NCBI RefSeq assembly: GCF_001467585.1
Contig: NZ_LNXY01000020.1
Location: forward strand, 388,456-452,455
Reading direction: 5' to 3'
DNA from: Legionella drozanskii LLAP-1
GTDB taxonomy: Bacteria > Pseudomonadota > Gammaproteobacteria > Legionellales > Legionellaceae
DNA length: 64,000 nt
Position numbers and translations under genes: made by a program. The notes below the pieces were generated by a model. It saw only the letters and a program-made list of their open reading frames with translations, did no database searches and was not told the origin of the DNA. Of the stretch, positions 1 through 9,846 are shown in pieces (position 1 is the first letter of the stretch; the number at the start of each line of letters is the position of its first letter).

Positions 1-894
1 AGGATGTTCAACTTGTAGGCGTGTATTCATTTCCATGAAATAAAAATGCTCATTGCCATCCACTAAAAATTCGACAGTACCTGCGCCGCGATAATCAATC
101 GAACGAGCCACTTCGCAAGCTGCTTTAGCTAAACTTTGGCGTAAAGATTCTGATAAATTAGGTGCTGGTGCTTCTTCAATAATTTTTTGGTGACGTCTTT
201 GAATCGAACAATCACGCTCAAAGATATGAACGATTTGCCCGTGATTATCGGCCATAATTTGCACTTCAACATGGCGAGGGTTGCTGATTAATTTTTCGAT
301 GAGCATGGTATCATCGGCAAAACTGGCCATGGATTCTCGTCTAGCACTGGCCAAGGCTTGAGAAAATTCTGTTTCATCATAGACCGCCCGCATGCCTTTT
401 CCACCACCACCGCAGGCTGCTTTTAATAATACCGGAAAACCAATTTGGCGCGCTTCTTTCAGCAAACGCTCATCAGATTGTTCACTGCCATGGTAGCCTG
501 GAGTCAGGGGAACGCCTGTTTTTTCAAGCATTTGCTTAGCTATTTGTTTGGAGCCCATCGCCTCCATTGCCGCGGCTGAAGGGCCAATGAAAACGATTCC
601 TGCCTCCGTACAAGCTTTGGCAAAATGCGGGTTTTCGGATAAAAAACCATAGCCGGGGTGTATCGCTTCTGCACCACTGGATTTTGCTGCAGCAATAATC
701 GCCTCAATGTTCAGATAACTTGATTTTGCAGGCGCATCCCCTACCCAATAGGCGCTATCAGCTTGGTACACATGCTGGCTATTTTTATCCGCGGTAGAAT
801 AAATTGCCACACTGTGAATTCCCAGCTGCTTTGCAGTTCTGATAATGCGGCAAGCAATTTCACCGCGGTTGGCGATAAGAATTTTATTAAACAT
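1..894 (-). CDS. liuD: Methylcrotonyl-CoA carboxylase biotin-carboxylase (alpha) subunit, N-terminal part
   Basis: The gene starts at 894 and runs off the left edge, so only the first 298 codons are visible. They read [18 protein letters not shown], the standard start of acyl-CoA carboxylase biotin-carboxylase subunits, followed by the [19 protein letters not shown] stretch (here [16 protein letters not shown]) and the ATP-grasp glycine loop [12 protein letters not shown]. The subunit carboxylates biotin with ATP and bicarbonate for transfer to 3-methylcrotonyl-CoA in leucine breakdown. It lies 8 bp after the hydratase gene with an AAGGA ribosome site, as the last visible gene of the liu operon. 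The substrate is assigned from context; propionyl- or geranyl-CoA carboxylases share these motifs. Confidence 0.9.
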   Translation of the reverse strand, partial: MFNKILIANRGEIACRIIRTAKQLGIHSVAIYSTADKNSQHVYQADSAYWVGDAPAKSSYLNIEAIIAAAKSSGAEAIHPGYGFLSENPHFAKACTEAGIVFIGPSAAAMEAMGSKQIAKQMLEKTGVPLTPGYHGSEQSDERLLKEARQIGFPVLLKAACGGGGKGMRAVYDETEFSQALASARRESMASFADDTMLIEKLISNPRHVEVQIMADNHGQIVHIFERDCSIQRRHQKIIEEAPAPNLSESLRQSLAKAACEVARSIDYRGAGTVEFLVDGNEHFYFMEMNTRLQVEHP

Positions 895-902
895 GGAAAT
901 CC

Positions 903-1679
903 TTAGTTCCAGTTAGGTGCTTCTTTATTAAGAAAGGCATGTAATCCTAGCTGCCCTTCGGCAGATACGCGTTTCTTTGCAATTAGAGCAGCGGTGCGTA
1001 GCATAATGGCTTCGTCAATCGTTTTGCCAGAAACTTGATCAACTAAGGTTTTACAAGCACTAACCGCTTGCGGAGCAAGTTTAGCGATTTGTTCTGCATA
1101 ATTGAAGGTGAAAGGCCAAAGTTCTTCGTCAGCCACACAATGTTGTACCAGTTGCAAGCGTTTAGCTTCCTCGCCATCAAAAGTTTCTGCGGTCATAAAT
1201 AAATGTTTCGCGGCGCGCTCACCAATTGCTTTGACCACATAGGGACTGATGACTGCCGGGATTAATCCGAGCTTCACTTCTGAAAAGCAAAAGCGGGCAG
1301 CTGTTGAAGCAATTGCAAGATCACAGGCGGCAGCCAGACCGGCGCCACCACCAAAGGCAGCGCCTTGTATCATCGCAATGGTTGGTTTGGGGCTTTGATT
1401 GAGAGTGTACATCACTCGTGCAAGCACCAGCGCGTCGTTAAGATTCTCTTCTTCACTAAACTCTGCCATGCGCTGCATCCAGGCGAGATCAGCGCCTGCG
1501 GAAAAATGTTTGCCGTTCGCTTTAAGTATAATTGCGCGCACTTGCGGGTGCGCGATGGCTTCATCAAGGGTGTGTTGCAGGGCAGTCAATAAATGATCGT
1601 CAAAGGCATTATGTTTATTAACACGATTTAAAGTGATAACAAAAATTCGGTCCTGCAATTCGCTTAATAAATCACTCAT
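903..1679 (-). CDS. liuC: Enoyl-CoA hydratase family protein, probable methylglutaconyl-CoA hydratase
   Basis: This 258-residue crotonase-fold protein has the oxyanion-hole stretch [11 protein letters not shown] near residue 60 and [16 protein letters not shown] near residue 110, followed by the [14 protein letters not shown] segment typical of the family. In the liu pathway this enzyme hydrates 3-methylglutaconyl-CoA to HMG-CoA. It sits between the two carboxylase subunit genes, 12 bp downstream of the carboxyltransferase gene, with a GGGGGA ribosome site. The specific substrate is inferred from this operon position; from the sequence alone only crotonase-family membership is certain. Confidence 0.88.
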   Translation of the reverse strand: MSDLLSELQDRIFVITLNRVNKHNAFDDHLLTALQHTLDEAIAHPQVRAIILKANGKHFSAGADLAWMQRMAEFSEEENLNDALVLARVMYTLNQSPKPTIAMIQGAAFGGGAGLAAACDLAIASTAARFCFSEVKLGLIPAVISPYVVKAIGERAAKHLFMTAETFDGEEAKRLQLVQHCVADEELWPFTFNYAEQIAKLAPQAVSACKTLVDQVSGKTIDEAIMLRTAALIAKKRVSAEGQLGLHAFLNKEAPNWN

Positions 1680-1691
1680 TGTTTCCCCCTG

Positions 1692-3299
1692 TCACATGCG
1701 AAAGACGCCAAAATGAGTTGCTTTGATCGGTGCATTTAAGGCGGCTGATAAGCTTAATCCCAAGATCGTTCGTGTATCTTCAGGTGCGATAACCCCATCA
1801 TCCCATAATCTAGCACTGGCGTAATAGGGGTTGCCTTGCATTTCGTATTGCGCGCGCAACTCGGCTTTAAATGCTTCCTCTTCTTCCGCTGGCCAGACTT
1901 TATCGTGTTTGCTGTATTTATCCCGATTCACTTGGGCCAGCACATTGGCGGCTTGTTCACCACCCATCACTGAAATGCGTGAGTTCGGCCACGACCATAA
2001 AAAACGCGGATCATAGGCGCGGCCGCACATCGCATAGTTACCCGCACCAAAGCTGCCGCCAACTATCACGGTAAATTTAGGGACTTGGGCATTGGCCACT
2101 GCGGTCACCATTTTCGCGCCATGTTTAGCGATACCAGCCGCTTCGTATTTACTACCCACCATAAAACCAGTGATGTTTTGTAAAAAAATAAGAGGAATTT
2201 TGCGTTGGCAACATAATTCAATAAAGTGAGTGCCTTTTAGTGCGCTTTCACCAAATAAGATGCCATTATTGGCAATAATTCCCACTGGGTAGCCAAAAAG
2301 GTGAGCGAAGCCGCAAACGAGTGTCGTGCCATAAAGTGCCTTAAACTCATCAAATTCTGAGGCATCGACGATTCGCGCAATTATTTCGCGAATGTCAAAA
2401 GGCTTACGGGGGTCGGTGGGAATGATACCATTCAATTCTTTGACGTCATAAACAGGCTCGCGGTTTGGAATGCGTGTCAGCGTTTCAGGTTTTTGACGAT
2501 TTAAATGGCTGACAGCAATTCGCGCTAAATGCAGGGCATGAGCATCATTTTCAGCATAATGATCCGCGACCCCAGATTGTCGGCAATGCACCTCGGCTCC
2601 GCCTAATTCTTCAGCGCTAATCACTTCACCGGTCGCTGCTTTGACCAGCGGTGGGCCACCTAAAAAAATCGTGGCTTGTTTTTTAACCATAATCGATTCA
2701 TCAGCCATGGCGGGTACATAAGCGCCGCCAGCAGTGCATGATCCCATAACTACAGCAATTTGCGGTATGTTTTCCGCGGAAAGAGTGGCTTGATTATAAA
2801 AAATTCGGCCGAAATGATCGCGGTCGGGGAAAACCTCATCTTGCCTAGGGAGAAAAGCACCGCCCGAATCAACAAGATAGATGCAAGGCAAATAATTTGC
2901 TTTGGCTATTTCTTGAGCGCGCAAATGTTTTTTAACGGTGAGAGGGTAGTAGGTTCCCCCTTTTACTGTCGCATCGTTAACGACAATCATGCATTGAGTA
3001 CCGGAGACTTGGCCAATCCCGGTAATAATTCCTGCTGCTGGAACATGATCTTCATACACTTGATAAGCTGCAAGTTGCGAAAGCTCGAGAAAAGGACTAC
3101 CTGGATCGAGTAATTGCTGTAATCGTTCACGAGGGAGTAATTTTCCATGCTGTAAATGCCTGTGGCGTGCTTTTTCATCACCACCTTCAGCGATTTTTCT
3201 AACGGTACGTTGCAAGCCATCAAGCATATCTTGCATATATGCCTGATTTTCTTTGAATTCATTACTAGCAGGATTTAATTGACTGATGAGTTTAGCCAT
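1692..3299 (-). CDS. liuB: Methylcrotonyl-CoA carboxylase carboxyltransferase (beta) subunit
   Basis: The 535-residue length is normal for acyl-CoA carboxylase beta subunits. The carboxyltransferase N domain holds the [25 protein letters not shown] segment and the [13 protein letters not shown] oxyanion loop; the C domain holds [28 protein letters not shown] and [20 protein letters not shown], which match methylcrotonyl-CoA carboxylase better than propionyl-CoA carboxylase. It moves the carboxyl group from biotin to 3-methylcrotonyl-CoA. It is encoded between the small membrane protein and the hydratase, co-directional and closely spaced. Confidence 0.93.
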   Translation of the reverse strand: MAKLISQLNPASNEFKENQAYMQDMLDGLQRTVRKIAEGGDEKARHRHLQHGKLLPRERLQQLLDPGSPFLELSQLAAYQVYEDHVPAAGIITGIGQVSGTQCMIVVNDATVKGGTYYPLTVKKHLRAQEIAKANYLPCIYLVDSGGAFLPRQDEVFPDRDHFGRIFYNQATLSAENIPQIAVVMGSCTAGGAYVPAMADESIMVKKQATIFLGGPPLVKAATGEVISAEELGGAEVHCRQSGVADHYAENDAHALHLARIAVSHLNRQKPETLTRIPNREPVYDVKELNGIIPTDPRKPFDIREIIARIVDASEFDEFKALYGTTLVCGFAHLFGYPVGIIANNGILFGESALKGTHFIELCCQRKIPLIFLQNITGFMVGSKYEAAGIAKHGAKMVTAVANAQVPKFTVIVGGSFGAGNYAMCGRAYDPRFLWSWPNSRISVMGGEQAANVLAQVNRDKYSKHDKVWPAEEEEAFKAELRAQYEMQGNPYYASARLWDDGVIAPEDTRTILGLSLSAALNAPIKATHFGVFRM

Positions 3300-3308
3300 G
3301 AATAACCC

Positions 3309-3626
3309 TTAAAAACGTATCAATACATTACTTAATACAATGACAAGCCATAAACACCAAGTTAATTCAATAAAATAGGGCATTTCTTTTCCCTTAACTA
3401 ACCTGAAGCTGAGAGCCGGGATGGCCGCAATAATAACGGGTATAGCGACCAAAAGAATCACCTTGCGGAACACTAAGCCTAAACCACCTTGACTAAAAAT
3501 GGGTGTTAATTTGATATTAATGAACGCGTATAACATATCGATATACACGATTAGCATGTGAGCAAACCGAGCGAAAATGACAACCACAATACTGAGTAAT
3601 AAATAGATAAGAGCTGGTCTAAGCAT
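3309..3626 (-). CDS. Small membrane protein inside the liu operon
   Basis: A protein of about 105 residues with three probable membrane segments (roughly 5-30, 50-75 and 85-103) and almost no soluble part. The ATG at 3626 is preferred over the one at 3632 because the AAGGG ribosome site abuts the upstream ATG with no spacing. It lies 9 bp before the carboxyltransferase gene and in the same direction, so it is probably cotranscribed with leucine-degradation genes. No family was recognised. It could be a transport accessory or simply a passenger; nothing in the sequence gives a function. Confidence 0.6.
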   Translation of the reverse strand: MLRPALIYLLLSIVVVIFARFAHMLIVYIDMLYAFINIKLTPIFSQGGLGLVFRKVILLVAIPVIIAAIPALSFRLVKGKEMPYFIELTWCLWLVIVLSNVLIRF

Positions 3627-3672
3627 GTACATCCCTTAGTTTGTTGAAATTTAAATACGGTTTATATTTCGC

Positions 3673-3702
3673 ATCTAGGTTGGGCCTTGGCCCAACCTAG
3701 AT
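3673..3702. repeat. Near-perfect palindrome, GTTGGGCC repeat family (copy 1)
   Basis: Two 14-bp arms, ATCTAGGTTGGGCC and its exact complement, flank a central TT. The hairpin lies 3 bp past the thiolase stop and before the small membrane gene, so it could attenuate or stabilise the operon transcript. No T-run follows on the minus strand. Related palindromes occur at 38666 and, in degenerate form, near 16492 and 39875. Confidence 0.8.
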
Positions 3703-3705
3703 TAT

Positions 3706-4890
3706 TTATACCATTTCAATCGCAATTGCTGTGGCTTCGCCTCCACCAATGCATAAAGAAGCGATACCGCGTGATTTTTGTTGTTGCTTTAAGGCATGCA
3801 TTAAAGTAACAATAATTCGCGCACCAGAAGCACCAATTGGATGACCTAAAGCACAGGCACCGCCGTGAATATTTACTTTGTCCGGATCAAGTTCAAGTTG
3901 AGTAATAGCAGCCATTGCAACCACCGCAAACGCTTCATTAATTTCATACAAATCAACTTCAGAGGAATGCCAACCTGCTTTATCAAGAACTTTACGCATT
4001 GCATCCACAGGAGCAGTAGTAAACCATTGAGGCGCTTGAGCATGACTTGCATGAGCGATAATGCGGGCCAAAGGTTGCAATCCTCTTTTTTTCGCATTTG
4101 CTGCTGTCATGAGAATTAGACTCGCTGCACCATCAGAAATCGAACTTGAATTGGCAGCAGTCACTGTACCGTCGGCTTTAAAAGCAGGGCGCAATTGGCT
4201 TATTTTGCCAAGTTTATTCGCATCGGGGCTTTCGTCTTGTTTAACGATGATTTCACCTTTACGATCGGCAATAATCACAGGAACAATTTCTTCAGCAAAG
4301 GCATTATTTTGCTGTGCTTCTAGCGCACGGGTTAAGGAACGTATTGCATAGTCATCTTGTTGCTGACGAGAAAATTGGAAATGACTAGCTGTTGCCTCTG
4401 CATAACAACCCATTAATTGACCGCGCTCATAAGCATCTTCTAAACCATCTAAAAACATATGATCTTTAAGCTCGCCATGTCCTAAACGATACCCTGCACG
4501 AGCCTTAGCTAATAAATAAGGCGCATTGCTCATGCTTTCCATACCACTGGCAAGAATAACATTGGCAGAACCTGCTTTGAGTAGGTCATGAGCCAGCATA
4601 ACTGCTTTCATACCTGAGCCACACATTTTATTGACCGTTGTGGCATTCGCAGAATTGGGGATACCTGCTTTAATAGCGGCTTGCCTAGCCGGTGCTTGGC
4701 CAATACCAGCTTGTAATACGCAACCACTGATGACTTCGTCGATATCAGCAGGAGAAATTTTTGCCTGAGCAATTGCTGCTTGATGCGCAACAGCTCCTAA
4801 CTCTGGGGCAGATAAAGCAGATAAAGCACCCATCATAGATCCCATGGGTGTTCTTTTTGCTGCAACAATTACAATGTCATTCTGTTCCAT
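3706..4890 (-). CDS. Acetyl-CoA C-acetyltransferase (thiolase)
   Basis: Thiolase of 394 residues from the preferred start at 4890, which has GGGAG about 8 bp upstream; a longer reading frame from 4929 overlaps the preceding gene. The three catalytic signatures are visible: NKMCGSGMKAVMLA with the acyl-carrying Cys near residue 90, GGACALGHPIGASGAR with the catalytic His, and SLCIGGGEATA with the second Cys. It condenses or cleaves acetoacetyl-CoA. In this operon it can convert the acetoacetate branch of leucine catabolism to acetyl-CoA. It is 13 bp downstream of isovaleryl-CoA dehydrogenase. Confidence 0.92.
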   Translation of the reverse strand: MEQNDIVIVAAKRTPMGSMMGALSALSAPELGAVAHQAAIAQAKISPADIDEVISGCVLQAGIGQAPARQAAIKAGIPNSANATTVNKMCGSGMKAVMLAHDLLKAGSANVILASGMESMSNAPYLLAKARAGYRLGHGELKDHMFLDGLEDAYERGQLMGCYAEATASHFQFSRQQQDDYAIRSLTRALEAQQNNAFAEEIVPVIIADRKGEIIVKQDESPDANKLGKISQLRPAFKADGTVTAANSSSISDGAASLILMTAANAKKRGLQPLARIIAHASHAQAPQWFTTAPVDAMRKVLDKAGWHSSEVDLYEINEAFAVVAMAAITQLELDPDKVNIHGGACALGHPIGASGARIIVTLMHALKQQQKSRGIASLCIGGGEATAIAIEMV

Positions 4891-4903
4891 GTTTATTTCT
4901 CCC

Positions 4904-6064
4904 TTAGGCAGTTTCTTTAAAAAGTTCACGTCCGATTAACATTCGTCTAATTTCAGAGGTACCCGCTCCAATTTCATAGAGCTTTGCATCACGTAACAAT
5001 CGGCCTGTTGGATATTCGTTGATATATCCATTACCGCCTAGAATTTGAATGGCTTGCAGCGCCATTTGTGTCGCTTTTTCGGCGGTATATAAAATCACTC
5101 CAGCGGCATCTTTCCTACTGACTTTAGCTAGATCGCATGCACGGGCGACGGCGTAGAGGTAAGCACGTGAAGCACTTAATTCGGTGTACATATCGGCTAA
5201 TTTGCCTTGGATGAATTGGAATTCACCAATGGCTTGATTAAATTGTTTGCGTTCATGGACGTAGGGTAAGACGACATCCATGCAAGCTTGCATGATGCCG
5301 ATCGGTCCTGCAGCTAGTACGGTGCGTTCGTAATCAAGGCCACTCATTAGAACCTTGACTCCTTTGTGGATTTCACCAAGGACATTTTCCGCAGGTATTT
5401 CGCAATCTTCAAATACTAGTTCACAAGTATTTGAGCCTCGCATACCGAGCTTATCCAGTTTTTGGGCTGTATGAAAACCACGAAGTCCTTTCTCAATGAT
5501 AAAGGCAGTAATTCCTTTGCTTTCAGCTTGCTTATCTGTTTTAGCATAAACAACGAGGACATCCGCATCGGGGCCGTTGGTAATCCACATTTTAGTGCCA
5601 TTCAAGATGAACTTATTGCCTTGGGCTTGTGCCTGTAATTGCATACTGACCACATCAGAACCGGAATTAGACTCGCTCATTGCGAGCGCGCCTATGTATT
5701 CTCCACTAATAAGTTTAGGTAGATAACGTTGTCTTTGCTCGGGATTGCCGTTTAGATAGATTTGATTGACACAGAGATTGGAATGAGCCCCATAGCTTAA
5801 GCCAACTGAAGCCGAGGCACGTGATATTTCTTCCATAGCAATGACATGAGCGAGATAGCCCATATTTGCTCCGCCGTATTCTTCACTTACAGTAATACCT
5901 AGCAGGCCCATCTCACCTAGTTTTCGCCATAAATGATTCGGGAAAGCATTTTCTGTATCAATTTTGGCAGCGAGAGGGGCTATTTCTTTTTGGGCAAAAT
6001 GATAAACACTGTCGCGCAACAGGTCATAAGTTTCGCCCAAATGGTGTTGTAAACCAGTGTGCAT
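4904..6064 (-). CDS. liuA: Isovaleryl-CoA dehydrogenase
   Basis: This 386-residue acyl-CoA dehydrogenase has the flavin-site stretch [16 protein letters not shown], the [20 protein letters not shown] segment and a C-terminal [19 protein letters not shown]. The catalytic glutamate of isovaleryl-CoA dehydrogenases lies in a GLDxER context, and [17 protein letters not shown] is present near residue 248, which separates it from short-chain enzymes that use the later Glu. It oxidises isovaleryl-CoA to 3-methylcrotonyl-CoA and passes electrons to ETF. It is the first gene of the minus-strand operon and divergent from the methyltransferase at 6175. Confidence 0.93.
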   Translation of the reverse strand: MHTGLQHHLGETYDLLRDSVYHFAQKEIAPLAAKIDTENAFPNHLWRKLGEMGLLGITVSEEYGGANMGYLAHVIAMEEISRASASVGLSYGAHSNLCVNQIYLNGNPEQRQRYLPKLISGEYIGALAMSESNSGSDVVSMQLQAQAQGNKFILNGTKMWITNGPDADVLVVYAKTDKQAESKGITAFIIEKGLRGFHTAQKLDKLGMRGSNTCELVFEDCEIPAENVLGEIHKGVKVLMSGLDYERTVLAAGPIGIMQACMDVVLPYVHERKQFNQAIGEFQFIQGKLADMYTELSASRAYLYAVARACDLAKVSRKDAAGVILYTAEKATQMALQAIQILGGNGYINEYPTGRLLRDAKLYEIGAGTSEIRRMLIGRELFKETA

Positions 6065-6174
6065 AGATGACTTCCTGTAACTAAACCAAATAGGCTAGAC
6101 TATACCCAATCGAATTGAACTTGCAACATCAATTTAATTTGCTTGACTATAATTGAAGTCGAAAGGAGTGAAAC

Positions 6175-6858
6175 ATGCGTAAACTCGTACTCTGGGGACA
6201 TCATGCTGATGAATATCAGGAAATGTTTGATTTATCCAAAGAAGATATGAAAGCTCGAATATTAGAGTATGGTTGCGGACCCAGTGCAGTAAACGCCGAA
6301 TTAGCAACAACGTCGAAAAATATTATTAGCTGCGACCCTTTGTTTAATTTGGATAAAGATACGCTTTATAGCAAGGTCACCTTGGTTTTTGCTGACATGG
6401 TTTCAAGAGTGCTTAAAGACCAGGAAAAATTTGATTTTAGCCGTTATGGTAGCCCCAAGTTATTGGTCGATGAGAGGCAAGAAGGAATTGCTAAATTTTT
6501 TGCAGATTATGAAAAGGGTAAAAAAGAGAAACGTTATCTAGGGTTAAGTGAATATGCTCTACCTTTTGCTGATTTTTCTTTCGATTTTGCTCTAAGTTCC
6601 CATTATTTATTTGCTGATTTAGATGATCAGGATGTGGATTTTCATTTGCAGGTCATCCAAGAATTAGCCCGAGTTGCCAAAGAAGTGCGCATTTTTCCCT
6701 TGATTGATCGTTACAACCAGCCCTCACCTTTTTTAGGACCCGTGTTACTTGGTTTACAACAGGATAATTTTGGCACAGAAGTTAGGGAGGTCGCTTATCA
6801 TTTGCAGCCAAGTGGCAATGCCATGCTGCGAGTTTGGGCGCAGCAATGCCCCGTTTAA
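6175..6858 (+). CDS. Class I SAM-dependent methyltransferase
   Basis: A 227-residue protein with the SAM-binding motif I as ILEYGCGPSAVNAEL near residue 30, an acidic ISCDP strand end near 54, and a motif resembling LPFADFSFDFALSSHYLF (post-II/III) near residue 130. The ATG at 6175 has AAGGAG seven bases upstream, and TATAAT occurs at 6148-6153. It stands alone, divergent from the liu operon. The substrate is unknown. The insertion between motif I and the second half is longer than in the minimal fold. Confidence 0.75.
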   Translation: MRKLVLWGHHADEYQEMFDLSKEDMKARILEYGCGPSAVNAELATTSKNIISCDPLFNLDKDTLYSKVTLVFADMVSRVLKDQEKFDFSRYGSPKLLVDERQEGIAKFFADYEKGKKEKRYLGLSEYALPFADFSFDFALSSHYLFADLDDQDVDFHLQVIQELARVAKEVRIFPLIDRYNQPSPFLGPVLLGLQQDNFGTEVREVAYHLQPSGNAMLRVWAQQCPV

Positions 6859-7123
6859 GGGGATGCTGGGTCCGTCGCAACTTCTTGAGAACTCTTTCTA
6901 CGTGTGAGGATGCCTGTTCGACGTAAAATGAAATAATATGTATTTTATCATTATGATAAATTAGGCTCTTTTATTTAAAGAGCTACCGATGAGAGATAAA
7001 AACGAAGAAGAGTTGAGTGACCCACAAAAGATGGGCAAAACTGTGGGATTTACCTGCGGAGCAACTGGAGAAATTATCGATGCAAAAATGACGGCTATGG
7101 ATGCGACCTGTCGTGGTTTAAAA

Positions 7124-8140
7124 TCAGGCAGCCGGAGCTGCACCCACTGCGGCATCCATAAAATTGTCGTCCATTGGTTTGTATCCCAGAGGTTCGCTGG
7201 AGGGTTGTTTTGCTGTGGATTGAGTATCTGGCCATTTCACGCCCAGAGCTCTCGCTTGTTCTTCAAAAAGCCGAACGCAGTTTGAACGCTCGTATTTGCT
7301 TTCAGAACTTTGGGTGAATTGAAGAAATTGATTGATCTGGTTTGTAATCAAATCACACAATGGTTTATGCAATAACACAACAAAACGTTCTTTGGTTAAA
7401 TAAAGCGAACCAATTAAAGCTTGCTTAGTAAATGGTTTACTTTGTAAATCTTCGTACAAATTATTCATTTCATGAACCAACTTTTTATTGGTTTTTCCTT
7501 TTCCAAAGAAAGCAAACATGGGGCTAAGTAATTGAGGGTGTAAATTACGCGATAGACGCCATTCAATATGAGAAATGAATTCTAAAATATTCAGTTTTTC
7601 TATTTCCGCCACTTTGGTTTTCAGTACATCTATTTTTTTAGTAAGAAATTTGATTTGTTGCTCATTGTGACCCTGTTTGTTCAAAAGGTTTCTAAAAATA
7701 GTAAGATGCATCTCGATAAAACTTGCGGTTATTTGCCTAACAACCGGGGTAACTTCTTCGGATGGGTTCCGTAATGAAAATAACTCAAGCCTTGATTGGT
7801 TGATTAACGAAGAAAGATAGCCGTCTAAGGTGTCAATTTTTAACAATAAGGTATCTTGCAAAGTTGTTGATAATTCGGAAGGGGTAAATGTTTTAAGTAG
7901 ACCGTAGTAGCTCAGTAAATCAATCCCCTCTTTCTCTTCAATGGATTGCCTAAGAGCAATCACAGAAGGTAGTAATAGCGAATTATTCAAAAGCAGATTT
8001 TCTATGCTTAAATGAAGCGCATCAAGCTCAAAATTTAGCGCTTCGAGCTTTTCTTGAATAGCTATTGCACCGTCTTTGGTAGATAAACGTGTTTTATCTA
8101 ACTCGAGTGCTTCTTTAATTCCTTTTGCAGTATCTGACAT
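7124..8140 (-). CDS. Hypothetical helical/coiled-coil protein
   Basis: A 338-residue soluble protein, rich in Leu, Glu, Lys and Ser, predicted largely helical by eye, with no signal peptide or membrane segment and no recognised family. A tail of about 40 residues rich in Ser, Pro and Ala (QSTAKQPSSEPLGYKP, then GAAPAA) ends it. It is a single gene flanked by about 265 bp (6859-7123) downstream and 448 bp upstream, with an inverted CTCTTT/AAAGAG pair near 6964-6982. Stand-alone coiled-coil genes of this type are often type IVB effector candidates in Legionella, but no PmrA or CpxR box was found upstream. Confidence 0.6.
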   Translation of the reverse strand: MSDTAKGIKEALELDKTRLSTKDGAIAIQEKLEALNFELDALHLSIENLLLNNSLLLPSVIALRQSIEEKEGIDLLSYYGLLKTFTPSELSTTLQDTLLLKIDTLDGYLSSLINQSRLELFSLRNPSEEVTPVVRQITASFIEMHLTIFRNLLNKQGHNEQQIKFLTKKIDVLKTKVAEIEKLNILEFISHIEWRLSRNLHPQLLSPMFAFFGKGKTNKKLVHEMNNLYEDLQSKPFTKQALIGSLYLTKERFVVLLHKPLCDLITNQINQFLQFTQSSESKYERSNCVRLFEEQARALGVKWPDTQSTAKQPSSEPLGYKPMDDNFMDAAVGAAPAA

Positions 8141-8588
8141 AACATATTCCTTATGTTAGCTCAAATAAGTCCGAGTAACTTTTAAACTAAGAACCCCATT
8201 TGCGGCGCTTTATTCTAACGACAAGAAAAGCTTTAAAACTTGTAAAATCGGTCTCTAACCTCTGTTACCTCATTTTATTGCTAAATCCTACATCAGTGTT
8301 TAAGTTAATACTGGCTATTGTTGGCTAATTTAAAGACCTCCAATCATGCATTTATTGCAAATTTTTACTTTTAGGATGCTTTAACTCACAGGTTTTATCA
8401 AAATTTTGTAAAACTCAGAGTGACAATCCCTTATGCAACGATCTTTTTGATCATTTGTCAATATATTATTCGAAATTTATAGTTTTTTTGGTTGAATCCT
8501 CTTCGATTTTTGCTTTCTTATCAGTAAACTCTGTCCTTTCCTATTTTTGCTGTAGTATTTCCCGCTGGGGTAATAGCAGGAGTTTGTT
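8141..8588. other. Intergenic region between divergent genes, no gene seen
   Basis: AT-rich spacer of 448 bp between the coiled-coil gene (minus) and pyrD (plus). The reading frames are short or are shadows of pyrD. TGTAGTAT at about 8552-8559 is a plausible -10 for pyrD, and the pyrD ribosome site is AGGAG. A short GATC-TTTTT-GATC dyad occurs near 8440-8452. No RNA gene or repeat was recognised. Confidence 0.5.
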
Positions 8589-9584
8589 ATGTATTCACTA
8601 ATTCGTCCTTTACTGTTTAAGCTGGATGAAGAAAAAGCGCATGATTTTTCCTTATCGATCTTAGAGTGGATGCCCAAATTGTGCTTTAAGCCACCTGCTG
8701 GCCGAGAAATAACTGCCATGGGATTAACGTTTCCTCATCCAATTGGTTTAGCTGCTGGTTTAGATAAAAGTGGCGAGCACATTGATGCTTTAAGCAAAAT
8801 TGGATTTTCTTTTATCGAACTGGGTACTGTCACTCCCTATCCACAGATAGGAAATCCTAAACCCCGTCTTTTCCGCTTACCCAAAGCGGCTGCAATTATC
8901 AATCGCATGGGTTTTAATAATTTAGGTGTCGATGCTTTGGTCCGCAATGTAGTTAAAGCAAAATATCGTGGTATTTTGGGGATTAATATCGGTAAAAATA
9001 AAGACACCCCTTTAACAAGAGCGGCGGACGATTATTTGCATTGTTTAAAGAAAGTTTATGAGCATGCGTCTTATGTCACCATCAATATTTCTTCTCCTAA
9101 CACCCCAGATTTGCGTTTATTGCAGCAAGAAAAATTTTTTCGTCATCTTCTTGGTCAATTATGCGAAGAGCAAAAGCGGTTGTCGGATAGACATCAGCGT
9201 GCGGTGCCTTTAGTGATAAAACTCTCCCCAGATGAATCGGATGAAGGCTTGAAAGAAATGGCTGAAGTGATTGTCGAACTAGGTATTGCGGGCATTATCG
9301 CAACGAATACGACTTGCGCACGCGATGCAGTGTCTTCTTTAGCTCATGGAACAGAGCAGGGGGGCTTAAGTGGTCGTCCCTTAGCGGAGCGTTCAACGCA
9401 ATGCTTGCGTGTACTAAAACAGGTCGTAGGTAATGACGTGACTTTAATCGGAGTTGGCGGCATTGATAATCCCACGGTGGCTCAGGACAAAATAAAGGCA
9501 GGTGCACAGTTGTTGCAAATTTATAGCGGTTTAATTTATCAAGGGCCGGGTTTGGTTGCAGAGTTGTCTCAAAGGTTACAATAA
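8589..9584 (+). CDS. pyrD: Dihydroorotate dehydrogenase (quinone), class 2
   Basis: At 331 residues this matches class 2 dihydroorotate dehydrogenases, which are peripheral membrane enzymes passing electrons to ubiquinone in pyrimidine synthesis. It has the amphipathic N-terminus ([20 protein letters not shown]), the FMN/substrate region [27 protein letters not shown], the active-site serine stretch [15 protein letters not shown], and the ATNTT and GVGGI segments of the C-terminal half. The ATG follows AGGAG with good spacing. It is monocistronic, with a structured intergenic repeat directly downstream. Confidence 0.96.
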   Translation: MYSLIRPLLFKLDEEKAHDFSLSILEWMPKLCFKPPAGREITAMGLTFPHPIGLAAGLDKSGEHIDALSKIGFSFIELGTVTPYPQIGNPKPRLFRLPKAAAIINRMGFNNLGVDALVRNVVKAKYRGILGINIGKNKDTPLTRAADDYLHCLKKVYEHASYVTINISSPNTPDLRLLQQEKFFRHLLGQLCEEQKRLSDRHQRAVPLVIKLSPDESDEGLKEMAEVIVELGIAGIIATNTTCARDAVSSLAHGTEQGGLSGRPLAERSTQCLRVLKQVVGNDVTLIGVGGIDNPTVAQDKIKAGAQLLQIYSGLIYQGPGLVAELSQRLQ

Positions 9585-9599
9585 TGACAAAAATAATAG

Positions 9600-9755
9600 T
9601 CGCTGTCGCGTCAAGTTTTTATCCCCTCTCCCCTTGGAGGCGAGTGGATTTTAGAAATTACCTCACTTTAACTTTCTCCCTTCGTGGGCGAGTGGATTTT
9701 TAGAAATCCCTCTCCTTTCAAGGGGGAGGGTTTTTAAACTACAACGCGACAGCGA
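9600..9755. repeat. Long inverted repeat element between pyrD and msbA
   Basis: Perfect 12-bp terminal arms (TCGCTGTCGCGT at 9600-9611 and its complement at 9744-9755) enclose about 132 bp. Inside, a CCCCTCTCC tract at 9623-9631 faces GGGGGAGGG at 9722-9730, and GCGAGTGGATTTTAGAAAT occurs directly repeated at 9640-9658 and, with one extra T, at 9688-9707. No coding capacity. The layout is that of a MITE-like or REP-like intergenic element; no target duplication was recognised. Confidence 0.7.
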
Positions 9756-9846
9756 TTACCATCGAATCGCTGCCAATTTTCCTTGGCGTGTAGCTCTATT
9801 TAGCGTTACAATTCAGGCCACCTAATGCCAACCTAATCGCATACTA

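Noticed and set aside
2760..3262. Frames on both strands within the carboxyltransferase gene
   Set aside because: Shadows of a clearly coding gene with intact family motifs.
6989..7285. 98-residue plus-strand frame with CxxC-like pairs
   Set aside because: More than half lies antisense to the coiled-coil gene at 7124-8140, and no ribosome site precedes it.
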